NCBI RefSeq assembly: GCF_017313225.1
Contig: NZ_JAFLNE010000006.1
Span: 62,001-126,000 of the forward strand
From: Allomuricauda sp. CAU 1633
GTDB lineage: Bacteria > Bacteroidota > Bacteroidia > Flavobacteriales > Flavobacteriaceae
Direction of reading: 5' to 3'
Length of the DNA stretch: 64,000 nt
Shown piece by piece: positions 48,202 to 57,135 of this stretch; within the stretch, counting starts at the first letter, position 1, and the number at the start of each line of letters is the position of its first letter. A program made the position numbers and the translations under genes. The notes beneath the pieces are model-generated. The model did no database searches, had not been told where the DNA came from, and worked only from the letters and a program-made list of their open reading frames with translations.

Positions 48202-49641
48202 CTAAACCATGGCAATTTCAACCTTTTTGAATATTGATTTTTCCGAACCGCAAACCAAGCAAACGTAGTCTTCCTGTAAATCTTCAAATTTGGTATTTGG
48301 GGCAATGTTGGACTGCGGCTCCCCAATGGCCTCATCATAAACCGTTAAACAACTTTGACATTGATGGACGGCATGCATAGTCTGCTCCATTTTCTCTGTC
48401 TTTTTCTCTTTTGGAGCATCTTCGTTCCCGAGTTGCAGGAAATATTGTTTGCTCAATTCAATCAACAAGTTGGGTAGTTCCTTTTGATCCACATCTTGGG
48501 CATAAATCAAATATTGTCTGGTATTGGGGTCAAAATTCTTAAAATGGCACACGTTGTAGGTTGGCTTCGCATTATATTTTTCCACCAACTGGGACAATGG
48601 GTTTATTTCAATTACAATAGAGGAAAAATGGGATTGTTTGCCTACATCTTTGCTGATGCCAAAGGTAAGTCCGTATGTACTGATGTCGTTTTGGTCAAAG
48701 CTGTTCACCAAATATTTTTTAAGCTCCAACGCTTCTTTATCATCAACCGGAAGGTGCCAGTTCATTTCCAATTGCGAATGCCTGACATTGATACCCCTTT
48801 GGCCTAAAAAACGTTCCAATTCTGGGCGACTTTCCTTGGGTATCCCTTTTATAATGAACGATTTCCAAGGGGTAATGCAGATTTTCCCAATACTATTGTC
48901 CAAACAAAACCCGCAAAATTCCTTCAAAAATTTCAGGTCATACCGATTGTTCCTCCAATACAGCCCCAACCAAAATTGATCTAAGCCCATGCGGTTCATC
49001 CCTTCATAATACGGGAAGGTTAAAAATGGAATATGAAGTTCCTTATTGATGGTTTTGTTGTTATGGGTCTGCATTCGCTGGTTCAGCACTGTGAAGAGTT
49101 GGTCCACATTGTCCATGGTATGGTACACCTCTTCAATGGCCCTACATAATGTGACCATATCCCAACTATAGATTAAAACAGGATAGTAGGCACTTTTCTT
49201 CCAATGGGGCAATTGTATGTTCAGGTACCAATAATCTTCTTGTTCCGATGCTACAAAGTTGAGGTTACCACTAAAAATGGGCACCAATCGTTGCTTGGGG
49301 TCTGTAATATTGATTTTTAGTTTGGGCAGAAAATCAAACTGCTCCAATAAATACAGATAGGTTGACCCCTTTAACCAATAGGTGGTATCAAAAATATCCA
49401 CTGAAACATAAGAACACACAATATTTTGATAGGATCTATTGGCAATGATATCCGTATTGTACTTGGATATTTTTTCCAAATGATCCTTTTTTACATCGTT
49501 TAAGGGAAAAAGTAGGTCTTGGCGTGACCCAAAATACACTTCAGACAATCCTGCGGCTTCCAGCATGGCTATACTGTCCTTGAGTTCCCCTGGGGAAGTA
49601 ATCCCCCCTTTAATCAGTATTCTGTGCAAATCGTCATTCAT
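48202..49641 (-). CDS. Sulfite/nitrite-reductase-fold protein with C-terminal rubredoxin domain
   Basis: The 479-residue protein begins with a ferredoxin-like half-domain of the sulfite/nitrite reductase type (IKGGITSPGELKDSIAMLEAAG) and has a second copy around residues 215-330, including ITPWKSFIIKGI, which resembles CobG/NirA-like proteins. I do not see the four cysteines (C-x5-C and C-x3-C) that bind the [4Fe-4S]-siroheme centre. The last 60 residues form a rubredoxin: HQCQSC and YVCLVCGS, two CxxC pairs for one iron. It starts 2 bp after the fused nitrate reductase, so it is probably an electron carrier or assembly partner of nitrate or nitrite reduction. The exact role is not established. 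Confidence 0.8.
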   Translation of the reverse strand: MNDDLHRILIKGGITSPGELKDSIAMLEAAGLSEVYFGSRQDLLFPLNDVKKDHLEKISKYNTDIIANRSYQNIVCSYVSVDIFDTTYWLKGSTYLYLLEQFDFLPKLKINITDPKQRLVPIFSGNLNFVASEQEDYWYLNIQLPHWKKSAYYPVLIYSWDMVTLCRAIEEVYHTMDNVDQLFTVLNQRMQTHNNKTINKELHIPFLTFPYYEGMNRMGLDQFWLGLYWRNNRYDLKFLKEFCGFCLDNSIGKICITPWKSFIIKGIPKESRPELERFLGQRGINVRHSQLEMNWHLPVDDKEALELKKYLVNSFDQNDISTYGLTFGISKDVGKQSHFSSIVIEINPLSQLVEKYNAKPTYNVCHFKNFDPNTRQYLIYAQDVDQKELPNLLIELSKQYFLQLGNEDAPKEKKTEKMEQTMHAVHQCQSCLTVYDEAIGEPQSNIAPNTKFEDLQEDYVCLVCGSEKSIFKKVEIAMV

Positions 49642-49643
49642 GG

Positions 49644-52600
49644 CTACGCTGGAACAGTTTTTAATTGTTGGTTTAGGATAGCCTTTACCTCAGGCTTGCA
49701 ACTTCCACATCCCAATCCGGCTCCGGTTTGGGAGCATAGTAGGGCAAAGTCTGTACAGCCTCCCGCTATGGCATCTTTAAGGTTTCCATCCCCTACTTGG
49801 CTACAAGAGCAGATCAAGTTTCCTTTAAGGGGTTCCGAATTGGATACGCCCCGTAGCAGTTCATCCCGTTTTTCAGAAAGTTCTATTTCCTCTTCAATGA
49901 GTCTCTTAAATTCTGCAAACTCATTCTTGTCTCCCATCAAAATGGCCCCTTTTAAGGTATCGTCTTTTACAATACACTTCTTGTAAAATCGTTTACTGAC
50001 ATCCATCAGAAGAATCTCCTCATACGTTGGATCGTTTTTAGGGGTATTTACCATACCAATACTGCAAAGATCCAAGTTTTCAAACTTTAGAATATTCATC
50101 AGGACGGAACCTCCGTAAATGCTCCCCAAGTCGCCAAGGATATAATTTGCCGCTATATCTGCCTGTTGTTCTGCCGCCGATGTTATACCATACAATGCAT
50201 TTTCAAACTCGGCGATTTCACCCAACGCAAAAATGGAGGAATCACTGGTTTTTAAATAAGGGTCCACCAAAACGCCCCGTCTGGTCTCCAGACCAGCATT
50301 TCTGGCCAAATCAATATTAGGGCGTGTTCCAATGGCATAGACTACGGCATTGCTCCGCAATGTGCGTCCCGTTTTAAGGTTGACCATGAGCGTATATTGG
50401 GATTCCTTTTCCTCAAAAATGGTACTCACCTCGTTATCAAAAAACAACTGGATACCCCTTTCAGAGACATCTTCGGCCAATAACCTACTGGAAATGGGGT
50501 CCAATTGCCGCTCCATCAATCTTGGGGCCCGTTGAATGATGCTAATATTAATGTTGATTTTTTTCAAAGCTGCTGCCAATTCCAATCCTAATAATCCACC
50601 TCCTACAATAACCACATGCTGTTCATCAGCTGGAAGTCCTGTTTCTGTCAAATATTTTTTGAGTCGGTCCGCATCCCCACGTTCCCGCATGGTGAATCTG
50701 CCCGGAAGATCTATCCGTACATCACCGGGTACAAATGCACTGCTCCCGGTGGCCATGACCAATAGATCATAGGAATGCTCGTTTCCTTGGTCATCGATGA
50801 CCATCTTTTCTTGAGGATTGATGTTTTGGATACCATTTTTGGGATATAGATTAACCTTGAGCTTTTCCAATTCCCCTTGTTTTAATTTTTGAAGGGATTC
50901 CCAAGGAAGTTCCTCATTCACATATTCGGGCAACAGAACACGATTGTAGAAAGGGTGTTCTTCTTTTGAAAATACATGGAGTTCATCCACTCTGTTCTTT
51001 TCGCGATATGTTTGTATAAATCGATATGCGGCGGCCCCTGCCCCAACAACAACTATTTTTTGTTTTGGCTTCTTGTATTTTTCAACCTGAACCGCGCAAT
51101 ATTTAAAATCAGGCTCTTTTGAAATGGGATCTACAATATCATTGGTAAGGTTGTTGGCCCTACTGAAATCGTCATTTAAAATTTTCCCCCAGTGCATGGG
51201 CAGAAAAACCACCCGCTCCCGAATGTCATAATTGATTTTCACCTTAACCCTGACACTCCCACGTCTGCTCTTCACCAAAGCAATATCTCCTTCTCTAAGA
51301 CCTCTCAAATAGGCATCCACCTTGTTCATTTCAAGATAAGGCGATGGAATATGGGTTAAAAGTCGCTTTACTTTTCCTGTTTTTGTGCGGGTATGCCATT
51401 GATCGCGAACCCTTCCTGTATTGAGAACCAGAGGAAAATCTGGTGTGGTTTCTTCCGATTTATTGTATAGATTTCTCGGGGCATTAAAATGGGCCTTCCC
51501 ATTCGCGGTGAAATAACCATGATCTTGAAAAAGACGTGGCGTTCCTTTATGATCAGGAGATGGTACGGGCCATTGAAAGCTTCCCTCCTTTTTTAGCCGA
51601 TTATGGGACAATCCAGAAATATCGATGTTGGTCCCCTTTGTCATCAAGCAATATTCGTCATAAACCTCGGCGACGTTTTCATAGTCAAATCCGCCATACC
51701 CCATTTCTTGGGCAAACCTCCATAAAATTTCAGAATCGGGCAACGCCTCTCCAGGAGCATCAATAACCTTGGGTAAGTAACTGATTCGTCGTTCAGAGTT
51801 GGTCATGGTGCCTTCTTTTTCCAACCAGCCTGCTGCCGGCAATAGTAAATCGGCATATTTGGAGGTTTCCGAATTATGGGAAATATCCTGAACAACAACA
51901 AAGCTAGCCTTTTGGAGCGCTTGCTCAATTTTTTTGGCATTGGGCATACTCACTATGGGATTGGTGCAAATAATCCAAATGGCCTTCATTTTTCCCGATT
52001 CCAGTGCATCAAACATTTCCGTGGCAGTATACCCGGGATCACCTTGTATCTCTTTTCCACCCCAAAATTCCTGCACTTCCTTCCTATGTGCTGGATTGCC
52101 CAAATCCCTGTGTGCCGCCAATAGACTGGCCATTCCCCCAACTTCACGTCCACCCATGGCATTGGGCTGACCTGTCAACGAAAAAGGGCCAGAACCCGGC
52201 TTTCCAATATGCCCGGTTAACAAAGAAAGGTTCAACAGCGAAACATTCTTGTCCACCCCAATCACGCTTTGGTTCAGTCCCATGGTCCACATGCTGATAA
52301 ACCCTTTGGCATCGGCTATCATTTTGGCTGCCTTGCGGATTTCATCAGCAGTAATCCCACATTTTTCAGCAGCTTGGCGAATGCTAAGCTCAAAGGCCAC
52401 TTGCTTGCAGGCTTCAAAATTGGACGTATGTTTTTGTATGAATGATTTATCGATTTTCTTTTTTTCAATAAGCCATCTGGCCATGGCATTGAAGAGAATT
52501 ACATCAGTTCCCGGCAATATCTGCAAATGAAGGTCCGCCAAAGCACAGGTTTGGGTCTTCCGCGGATCTACCACAATAATTTTTACCTTGGGGTTTTGTT

Positions 52601-53177
52601 CCTTATGTTTTTCAATCCTGCGGAATAAAATAGGGTGACACCATGCAGGATTGGCCCCTGCGATCAAAAAGCAGTCAGCCAATTCAATATCTGCATAGGA
52701 AATGGGAACAGCATCATTTCCCACAGTTTTTTTATACCCGACCACAGCAGAACTCATACACAATCGGGAATTGGTATCGATATTGTTGGTTCCCAAAAAG
52801 CCTTTGGTAAGCTTGTTGGCGAGGTAATATTCTTCGGTAAGGCACTGCCCAGAAACATAGAGCCCAACACTATTGGGGCCATGCCGCTCTATGATGCTCT
52901 TAAAAACAGCGGCAGCCCTTTTTAACGCGGTATCCCAATTGACCCGTTGCATGGGATGGTTTCGGCTCCATCGCATTTCTGGATACAAAATTCGGTCTGT
53001 AGTGTCTTGGGCCACATAGTTCAAGGTCTTTCCTTTGGTACACAACATCCCTTTGTTTACCGGATACTCTTCATTGCCCTTGACTGAAAGAACTCCTTTA
53101 GAATCCTTTGAAACAGTTATTCCGCACCCCACGCCACAATAGGAACAAATAGTATTGTATGTGTCTTTTTTCTCCAT
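49644..53177 (-). CDS. nasA: Assimilatory nitrate reductase fused to FAD/NAD(P)H reductase and BFD-like [2Fe-2S] domain
   Basis: This 1177-residue protein combines modules usually on separate subunits. Residues 1 to about 700 are a molybdopterin oxidoreductase: C11-x2-C14-x3-C18 with a fourth Cys in GMLCTKG for [4Fe-4S], and SRLCMSSAV, the NasA-type Mo-ligand Cys motif. From about 715 a NirB-like pyridine-nucleotide disulfide oxidoreductase follows (IVVVGAGAAAYRF for FAD, IVGGGLLGLELA for NAD(P)H). A C-terminal BFD-like domain carries CSC and CGSC. The enzyme should take electrons from NAD(P)H and reduce nitrate to nitrite in the cytoplasm. The ATG at 53177 is preferred to a GTG at 53189. A NarL-like operator and -7 box lie upstream. 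Confidence 0.92.
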   Translation of the reverse strand: MEKKDTYNTICSYCGVGCGITVSKDSKGVLSVKGNEEYPVNKGMLCTKGKTLNYVAQDTTDRILYPEMRWSRNHPMQRVNWDTALKRAAAVFKSIIERHGPNSVGLYVSGQCLTEEYYLANKLTKGFLGTNNIDTNSRLCMSSAVVGYKKTVGNDAVPISYADIELADCFLIAGANPAWCHPILFRRIEKHKEQNPKVKIIVVDPRKTQTCALADLHLQILPGTDVILFNAMARWLIEKKKIDKSFIQKHTSNFEACKQVAFELSIRQAAEKCGITADEIRKAAKMIADAKGFISMWTMGLNQSVIGVDKNVSLLNLSLLTGHIGKPGSGPFSLTGQPNAMGGREVGGMASLLAAHRDLGNPAHRKEVQEFWGGKEIQGDPGYTATEMFDALESGKMKAIWIICTNPIVSMPNAKKIEQALQKASFVVVQDISHNSETSKYADLLLPAAGWLEKEGTMTNSERRISYLPKVIDAPGEALPDSEILWRFAQEMGYGGFDYENVAEVYDEYCLMTKGTNIDISGLSHNRLKKEGSFQWPVPSPDHKGTPRLFQDHGYFTANGKAHFNAPRNLYNKSEETTPDFPLVLNTGRVRDQWHTRTKTGKVKRLLTHIPSPYLEMNKVDAYLRGLREGDIALVKSRRGSVRVKVKINYDIRERVVFLPMHWGKILNDDFSRANNLTNDIVDPISKEPDFKYCAVQVEKYKKPKQKIVVVGAGAAAYRFIQTYREKNRVDELHVFSKEEHPFYNRVLLPEYVNEELPWESLQKLKQGELEKLKVNLYPKNGIQNINPQEKMVIDDQGNEHSYDLLVMATGSSAFVPGDVRIDLPGRFTMRERGDADRLKKYLTETGLPADEQHVVIVGGGLLGLELAAALKKININISIIQRAPRLMERQLDPISSRLLAEDVSERGIQLFFDNEVSTIFEEKESQYTLMVNLKTGRTLRSNAVVYAIGTRPNIDLARNAGLETRRGVLVDPYLKTSDSSIFALGEIAEFENALYGITSAAEQQADIAANYILGDLGSIYGGSVLMNILKFENLDLCSIGMVNTPKNDPTYEEILLMDVSKRFYKKCIVKDDTLKGAILMGDKNEFAEFKRLIEEEIELSEKRDELLRGVSNSEPLKGNLICSCSQVGDGNLKDAIAGGCTDFALLCSQTGAGLGCGSCKPEVKAILNQQLKTVPA

Positions 53178-53212
53178 AGAAAATTGCACCTCAATTTTAA
53201 AGGATGAAATTA

Positions 53213-53234
53213 TAAAATTACGTATAAATACGTA
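53213..53234 (-). promoter_or_regulatory. nasA promoter-operator: 7-2-7 repeat overlapping a -7-like box
   Basis: Plus-strand 53219-53234 is TACGTATAAATACGTA: two TACGTAT heptamers, inverted, separated by 2 bp. On the minus strand its last two bases (TA) begin TAATTTTA (53220-53213), close to TAnnTTTG. The box ends 35 bp before the nasA ATG. The operator sequence is the exact reverse complement of the one before narK. Confidence 0.65.
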
Positions 53235-53272
53235 GTGATAATATCGTAAAAGTGTTGCTTAAAATCGTAGGA

Positions 53273-53292
53273 TTGGCAATAATTCTTGCCAA
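53273..53292. repeat. Inverted repeat between the response regulator and nasA
   Basis: TTGGCAA-N6-TTGCCAA, perfect over 7 bp per arm, 18 bp after the response regulator stop. It may be the terminator hairpin of that gene (no clear T-tract follows) or an additional operator for nasA. Confidence 0.4.
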
Positions 53293-53310
53293 AATTTGAC
53301 GATTATGAAC

Positions 53311-54000
53311 CTATACCAGCTTGTATTTGTGCGCTTTTTTGGAAAGGTCAATGAGATTCTTGACTTCCATCTTTTTCATTAGGTTAAAACGGTGGGTCTC
53401 AATAGTACGCTTACTGTTCTGTAGTTTTTCGGAAATTTCTTTGTTGGTATACCCCGCCAACACCAGTTCCAGTACCTGAAGTTCTTTATTGGTCAGGTCA
53501 AAGGGATTGTTTTTGTCCTCTCGGGAAGCGGTCTTCCCATTGACGCTTTTGTCTGGACTAAACAAGTTGTTCACCAGAACATTGGATATGTCACCACTGA
53601 AATATTTTCCGCCTTCCTGCACCATGTGTATGGCCTTAACGAATTCGGTTTTTCCTGTATCTTTCAATAAATAACCGCTGGCCCCTGCCTGCACAGATTT
53701 TAGGATGTATTCCTCTGAATCGTGCATGGAAAGTATGATGCATTTGGTCTTTACATTTGGGTTTTTATTCAACCGTTCCACGGTTTCAATACCGCCCAGT
53801 TCAGGCATACGGATGTCAATAATAAGAATATCAGGCGATTTATTTTCCACCATTTTAAGGGCTTCCAAACCATTGGAAACCTCGCCTATGACGTCCAAAT
53901 CCGGTTCTTCTTCAAGAAGTGCACGTATGCCATCACGAACCAAGGAATGGTCATCGGCCAATACAATGCTAATGGTTTGTTGAAGTCCAGATTCTTGCAT
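53311..54000 (-). CDS. NarL/FixJ-family response regulator (orphan in this window)
   Basis: The 229-residue protein has an N-terminal receiver domain (VLADDH, phospho-Asp D62 in LIIDIRMPELGG, switch Lys in SGYLLKD) and a C-terminal LuxR-type helix-turn-helix (LTNKELQVLELVLAGYTNKEISEKLQNSKRTIETH). No histidine kinase gene lies in the nitrate island. It sits between the nitrate porin and nasA on the same strand. NarL-type proteins bind inverted heptamers with 2-bp spacing, which is exactly the arrangement at nasA, narK, cobA and nirB, so it is the likely regulator of nitrate assimilation here; the link is inferred. Confidence 0.92.
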   Translation of the reverse strand: MQESGLQQTISIVLADDHSLVRDGIRALLEEEPDLDVIGEVSNGLEALKMVENKSPDILIIDIRMPELGGIETVERLNKNPNVKTKCIILSMHDSEEYILKSVQAGASGYLLKDTGKTEFVKAIHMVQEGGKYFSGDISNVLVNNLFSPDKSVNGKTASREDKNNPFDLTNKELQVLELVLAGYTNKEISEKLQNSKRTIETHRFNLMKKMEVKNLIDLSKKAHKYKLV

Positions 54001-54046
54001 TACACAAAAATAATCGAATTATTGAAATACCCTAAGAACAAATGAA

Positions 54047-54076
54047 GGGCCGCTCCAATATAAAAAGGAACAGCCC
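54047..54076 (-). terminator. Hairpin after the porin gene
   Basis: On the minus strand GGGCTGTTCC pairs with GGAGCGGCCC over 10 bp with two G-U wobbles and a 10-nt loop. The pairing is complete only in the minus-strand RNA, matching the direction of the nrt-porin operon, whose last stop is 27 bp upstream. A modest T-rich tail follows. Confidence 0.5.
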
Positions 54077-54102
54077 CATCAAAGCAAAGCTAATCACTTA
54101 AA

Positions 54103-55389
54103 CTATTCCGCCTTGGCTGTAGTAAAAAGTTTGGGTTTTATAATCAACATGGCCCATGCCCAATTTTGGGTACTGGCTGCATCTGCCTCTGGCACCCCCT
54201 TAAGTTCGTACATGCCATCTGCAGGGAATAAGTGCGAGTATCCTATCTTTAAGGCATAGCCCTTGAACTTTTGGGTGAACACCAAATCCACCTCGGTTCC
54301 CAAAGCATTTTCCCCACTTGGGAGATCTTGTTCGCCTTTAAAGTTCCAAACCTTGGCCAATAGATCGGAGTTTTCGCCCAATTTAAAGTTGGCACTGGCA
54401 TGAATATCGAATATCCCAACAGAGTTGGCATGGTTGCCCACGTAGAAATAATCCATAAGGCCGTTGAACTTGTGGTTGGTACCGTAAAGTGGAAAGAAGG
54501 CACTTGTTTCGCCAGCGGTTTGTCCATCATTCCCGCTTATAATTTCAATTCCAGCACCAAGACCTACTGTACTCGATGCTTTGTAACTGAGGTCGAGACC
54601 TAACAAATAAGCTCCTTTTACATCCAGTCCCCCTTGTCTTTCCCCGGTCTGAATAAATGCATTGGCCGCCAGTCCAAAACTTCCTTTTTTATAGGTCAAA
54701 TGGGTGCCCAAGGTCTGTAAACTACTCAAGCCATCTGCATTGTCATTGCCATCAAAGTTTTGGAAGCCATTGTTAAGCAACACCAGACTGGCCGCAAAGC
54801 TCTCCCATTTTTGTTTTAGATAGAGCATCTGCATGGTTTTGTAACTAAAAAAGCCTGTGGTATTGTAGGCATTCCCAACAGATTGGAAACCGGTAGGGTT
54901 ATCAAAATCCTGATTAAAGGCGAAAGCAAAATCAAGCATAAAACCACCGTTGGAATATTTGACCAGGGCAGCATCGTGGTTACGGGCCTGTTGTGTCCAG
55001 TCCACCCCACCCAATATACGTTGGTCGTCATAAGAAAGTATTTGTCTCCCTAATTTGGTGGACCATCCAGAGCCTAGGTTGAGTTCTGCCCATGCTTCAA
55101 ACACTGCAAATGTGTCGTTTTCATCATCGGGTCGCAACTGGCGATTTTCGCCCCAGACCATAACATCCTGAAGACTCAGATAAAACTTATACTTTTCGGT
55201 TTGGTATCCTGCATTTAAACGTGCTCGGGTCGACGTGGCTAAACCTGGGTCAGCAGCATCGGTAATCAAACTACCAAAGCCGTTCCTGTATTCGGTTCTT
55301 GGCCTGAACTCCCCATCCAATGTAAATTGAGAGAAAGTGAATTGGGCCATTAAGATAGCCAAGGTGAGCAATACATATTGTTTTTTCAT
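54103..55389 (-). CDS. Outer-membrane porin of the alginate-export/OprE-like family, probable nitrate porin
   Basis: A 428-residue beta-barrel with signal peptide MKKQYVLLTLAILMAQFTFSQ. The mature protein starts FTLDGEFRPRTEYRNGFG and contains LGRQILSYDDQRILGGVDWTQQARNHDA, a hallmark of the alginate-export family of porins. Family members are diverse and the name does not imply alginate here. It is the last gene of the nrtABCD operon (44 bp after nrtD) and is followed by a hairpin, so it most likely lets nitrate through the outer membrane. Confidence 0.85.
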   Translation of the reverse strand: MKKQYVLLTLAILMAQFTFSQFTLDGEFRPRTEYRNGFGSLITDAADPGLATSTRARLNAGYQTEKYKFYLSLQDVMVWGENRQLRPDDENDTFAVFEAWAELNLGSGWSTKLGRQILSYDDQRILGGVDWTQQARNHDAALVKYSNGGFMLDFAFAFNQDFDNPTGFQSVGNAYNTTGFFSYKTMQMLYLKQKWESFAASLVLLNNGFQNFDGNDNADGLSSLQTLGTHLTYKKGSFGLAANAFIQTGERQGGLDVKGAYLLGLDLSYKASSTVGLGAGIEIISGNDGQTAGETSAFFPLYGTNHKFNGLMDYFYVGNHANSVGIFDIHASANFKLGENSDLLAKVWNFKGEQDLPSGENALGTEVDLVFTQKFKGYALKIGYSHLFPADGMYELKGVPEADAASTQNWAWAMLIIKPKLFTTAKAE

Positions 55390-55433
55390 GATTGTTTTGA
55401 GTTTATTGGTTTACTTTTTTTATTTGGTCTTTA

Positions 55434-56267
55434 TCAATGTTCCAAAAAGTCAATTAAGTGCTTGCGGTACTTGTAATAGTCTTCGTGCTCCAAAACGGCC
55501 TTTCTAGTTCTGGGGCGCTCAAAGTCTATGTTTAGAACATCCCCGATTTTGGCTCGGGGGCCACTGGTCATCATCACAACACGATCTGCCAAGAAAATGG
55601 CCTCATCCACATCATGCGTAATCATAACTGCTGTAATTTTTTCTTTGTTCCAGATTTCAATAAGAATATCCTGTAGTTCACCCCGGGTAAGCGAATCCAA
55701 CATTCCAAAGGGTTCATCCAAGAGCAGGACTTTGGGTTTAATGGCAAAGGCCCTTGCTATGCCTACGCGTTGCTGCATACCTTGCGATAGTTCGTTGGCT
55801 TTTTTATTGAATGCCCCGTCAAGTCCCACTTTATGTAGATAGTATTTGGCAATCTCTTTTTGTTGGGACTTACTGGCATGTGGAAACACACGGTTTACCC
55901 CCAACAGCACATTTTGCAATGCGGTCATCCAGGGCATTAAACTGGGAGCCTGAAAAATAACCCCGCGATCCGGTCCCGGACCTTTAATGGGGTTGCCCAG
56001 TACGGCAATATTTCCATCAGAAATTGGGTTAAGACCCGCAATCATGGATAGCATTGTAGTCTTTCCACAGCCTGAATGTCCAATAATGGTCACAAATTCC
56101 TCCTTTAGGATCTGTAGGTTTAAATGTTCAAGAACCACATAATCACCTTTTGGTGTTGGGTAGACCTTTTTGAGATCCCTTAAATCGAGCATAATCCTGT
56201 CCGATGGATAAGAAATACCATTTTCATGCGGTATGTTGATGGTCTTGTTTTCTATTTGCATTTCCAT
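55434..56267 (-). CDS. nrtD: NrtD-type nitrate ABC transporter ATP-binding protein
   Basis: The 277-residue ATPase has Walker [10 protein letters not shown], signature [15 protein letters not shown], Walker [13 protein letters not shown] and an intact switch histidine in MITHDVDEA. The [10 protein letters not shown] and [18 protein letters not shown] phrases are typical of the nitrate/cyanate/taurine import group. It forms a likely heterodimer with the other ATPase 18 bp upstream, whose switch histidine is replaced. Confidence 0.88.
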   Translation of the reverse strand: MEMQIENKTINIPHENGISYPSDRIMLDLRDLKKVYPTPKGDYVVLEHLNLQILKEEFVTIIGHSGCGKTTMLSMIAGLNPISDGNIAVLGNPIKGPGPDRGVIFQAPSLMPWMTALQNVLLGVNRVFPHASKSQQKEIAKYYLHKVGLDGAFNKKANELSQGMQQRVGIARAFAIKPKVLLLDEPFGMLDSLTRGELQDILIEIWNKEKITAVMITHDVDEAIFLADRVVMMTSGPRAKIGDVLNIDFERPRTRKAVLEHEDYYKYRKHLIDFLEH

Positions 56268-56285
56268 AATCTGTTTTTTAGTATG

Positions 56286-57125
56286 CTACGCTACAAAGCT
56301 CTTTGGGCTCAAATCGGGCAGCTCGTACGTTTTTTGTGATACTGCTTTTCGCTCTTCACCAATTCCCATCAAATATTCGATGATGGCATTTCTGGTTTTC
56401 TTGTATTCGGGATTGTCGTTCAATGCTGTTTTATCCCGTGGACGTTCAATATCAATTTTGAACTCAGGACCCAAAGTGGCCTTGGGACCTGGTCGCAATG
56501 GTATAATCCTATCCGCCATATAGATCCCTTCATCCACATCATTGGTGATGAGCAATGCGGTGCGTTGGTCCTTGCTCCAGATTTTTAGGATTTCATCTTG
56601 AAGGTTCCCTCGTGTAAGGGCATCAAGAGCTCCCAAGGGCTCGTCCATAATGATCATTTCCGGGTTCATGGCCAGTGCCCTTGCCACCGCGACACGTTGG
56701 CGCATTCCACCAGATAGTTCCTTGGGCCTTTTATTGCTGGCAGGTGTAAGGTTCACCATTTCAATATATGCTGCCACTCGTTCCTTAATGGCTTTTTTGC
56801 TTTCCTTTGGAAAGGCTTCCTTAACCGCCATGGCAATATTCTGCGATACGCTCAGCCACGGAAGCAGGGAATAATTTTGAAAAATGACCCCTCTCTCATG
56901 GCTGGTGTCAACTACCGGACTTCCTTTAAAAAGCACTTCCCCACTTGTGGGTTGCAATAGTCCATTTATGAGGTTCACCAAGGTTGTTTTTCCGCTTCCT
57001 GTGAAACCAACTATGGCCACAAATTCGCCTTCTTCAATTTTTAGGTTGATATCCGAAAGCACTTCGGTACTATGAATACCCTGTCCGTAGGTCTTGCAAA
57101 CGTTGTTCAATTCTAAATATGCCAT
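56286..57125 (-). CDS. nrtC: NrtC-type nitrate ABC transporter ATP-binding protein, switch His replaced by Asn
   Basis: A 279-residue ATPase from the ATG at 57125 (MAYLELNNVCKTYG). It has Walker A GFTGSGKTT, signature LSGGMRQRVAVARAL and Walker B IIMDEPLGALD. The switch motif reads LLITNDVDEG: codon AAT at 56541-56543 gives Asn where almost all ABC ATPases have His. Unlike cyanobacterial NrtC it has no C-terminal solute-binding domain. It lies 10 bp after nrtB. An in-frame start 24 bp upstream would overlap nrtB and is less likely. Confidence 0.87.
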   Translation of the reverse strand: MAYLELNNVCKTYGQGIHSTEVLSDINLKIEEGEFVAIVGFTGSGKTTLVNLINGLLQPTSGEVLFKGSPVVDTSHERGVIFQNYSLLPWLSVSQNIAMAVKEAFPKESKKAIKERVAAYIEMVNLTPASNKRPKELSGGMRQRVAVARALAMNPEMIIMDEPLGALDALTRGNLQDEILKIWSKDQRTALLITNDVDEGIYMADRIIPLRPGPKATLGPEFKIDIERPRDKTALNDNPEYKKTRNAIIEYLMGIGEERKAVSQKTYELPDLSPKSFVA

Positions 57126-57135
57126 AGTTTCTCTT

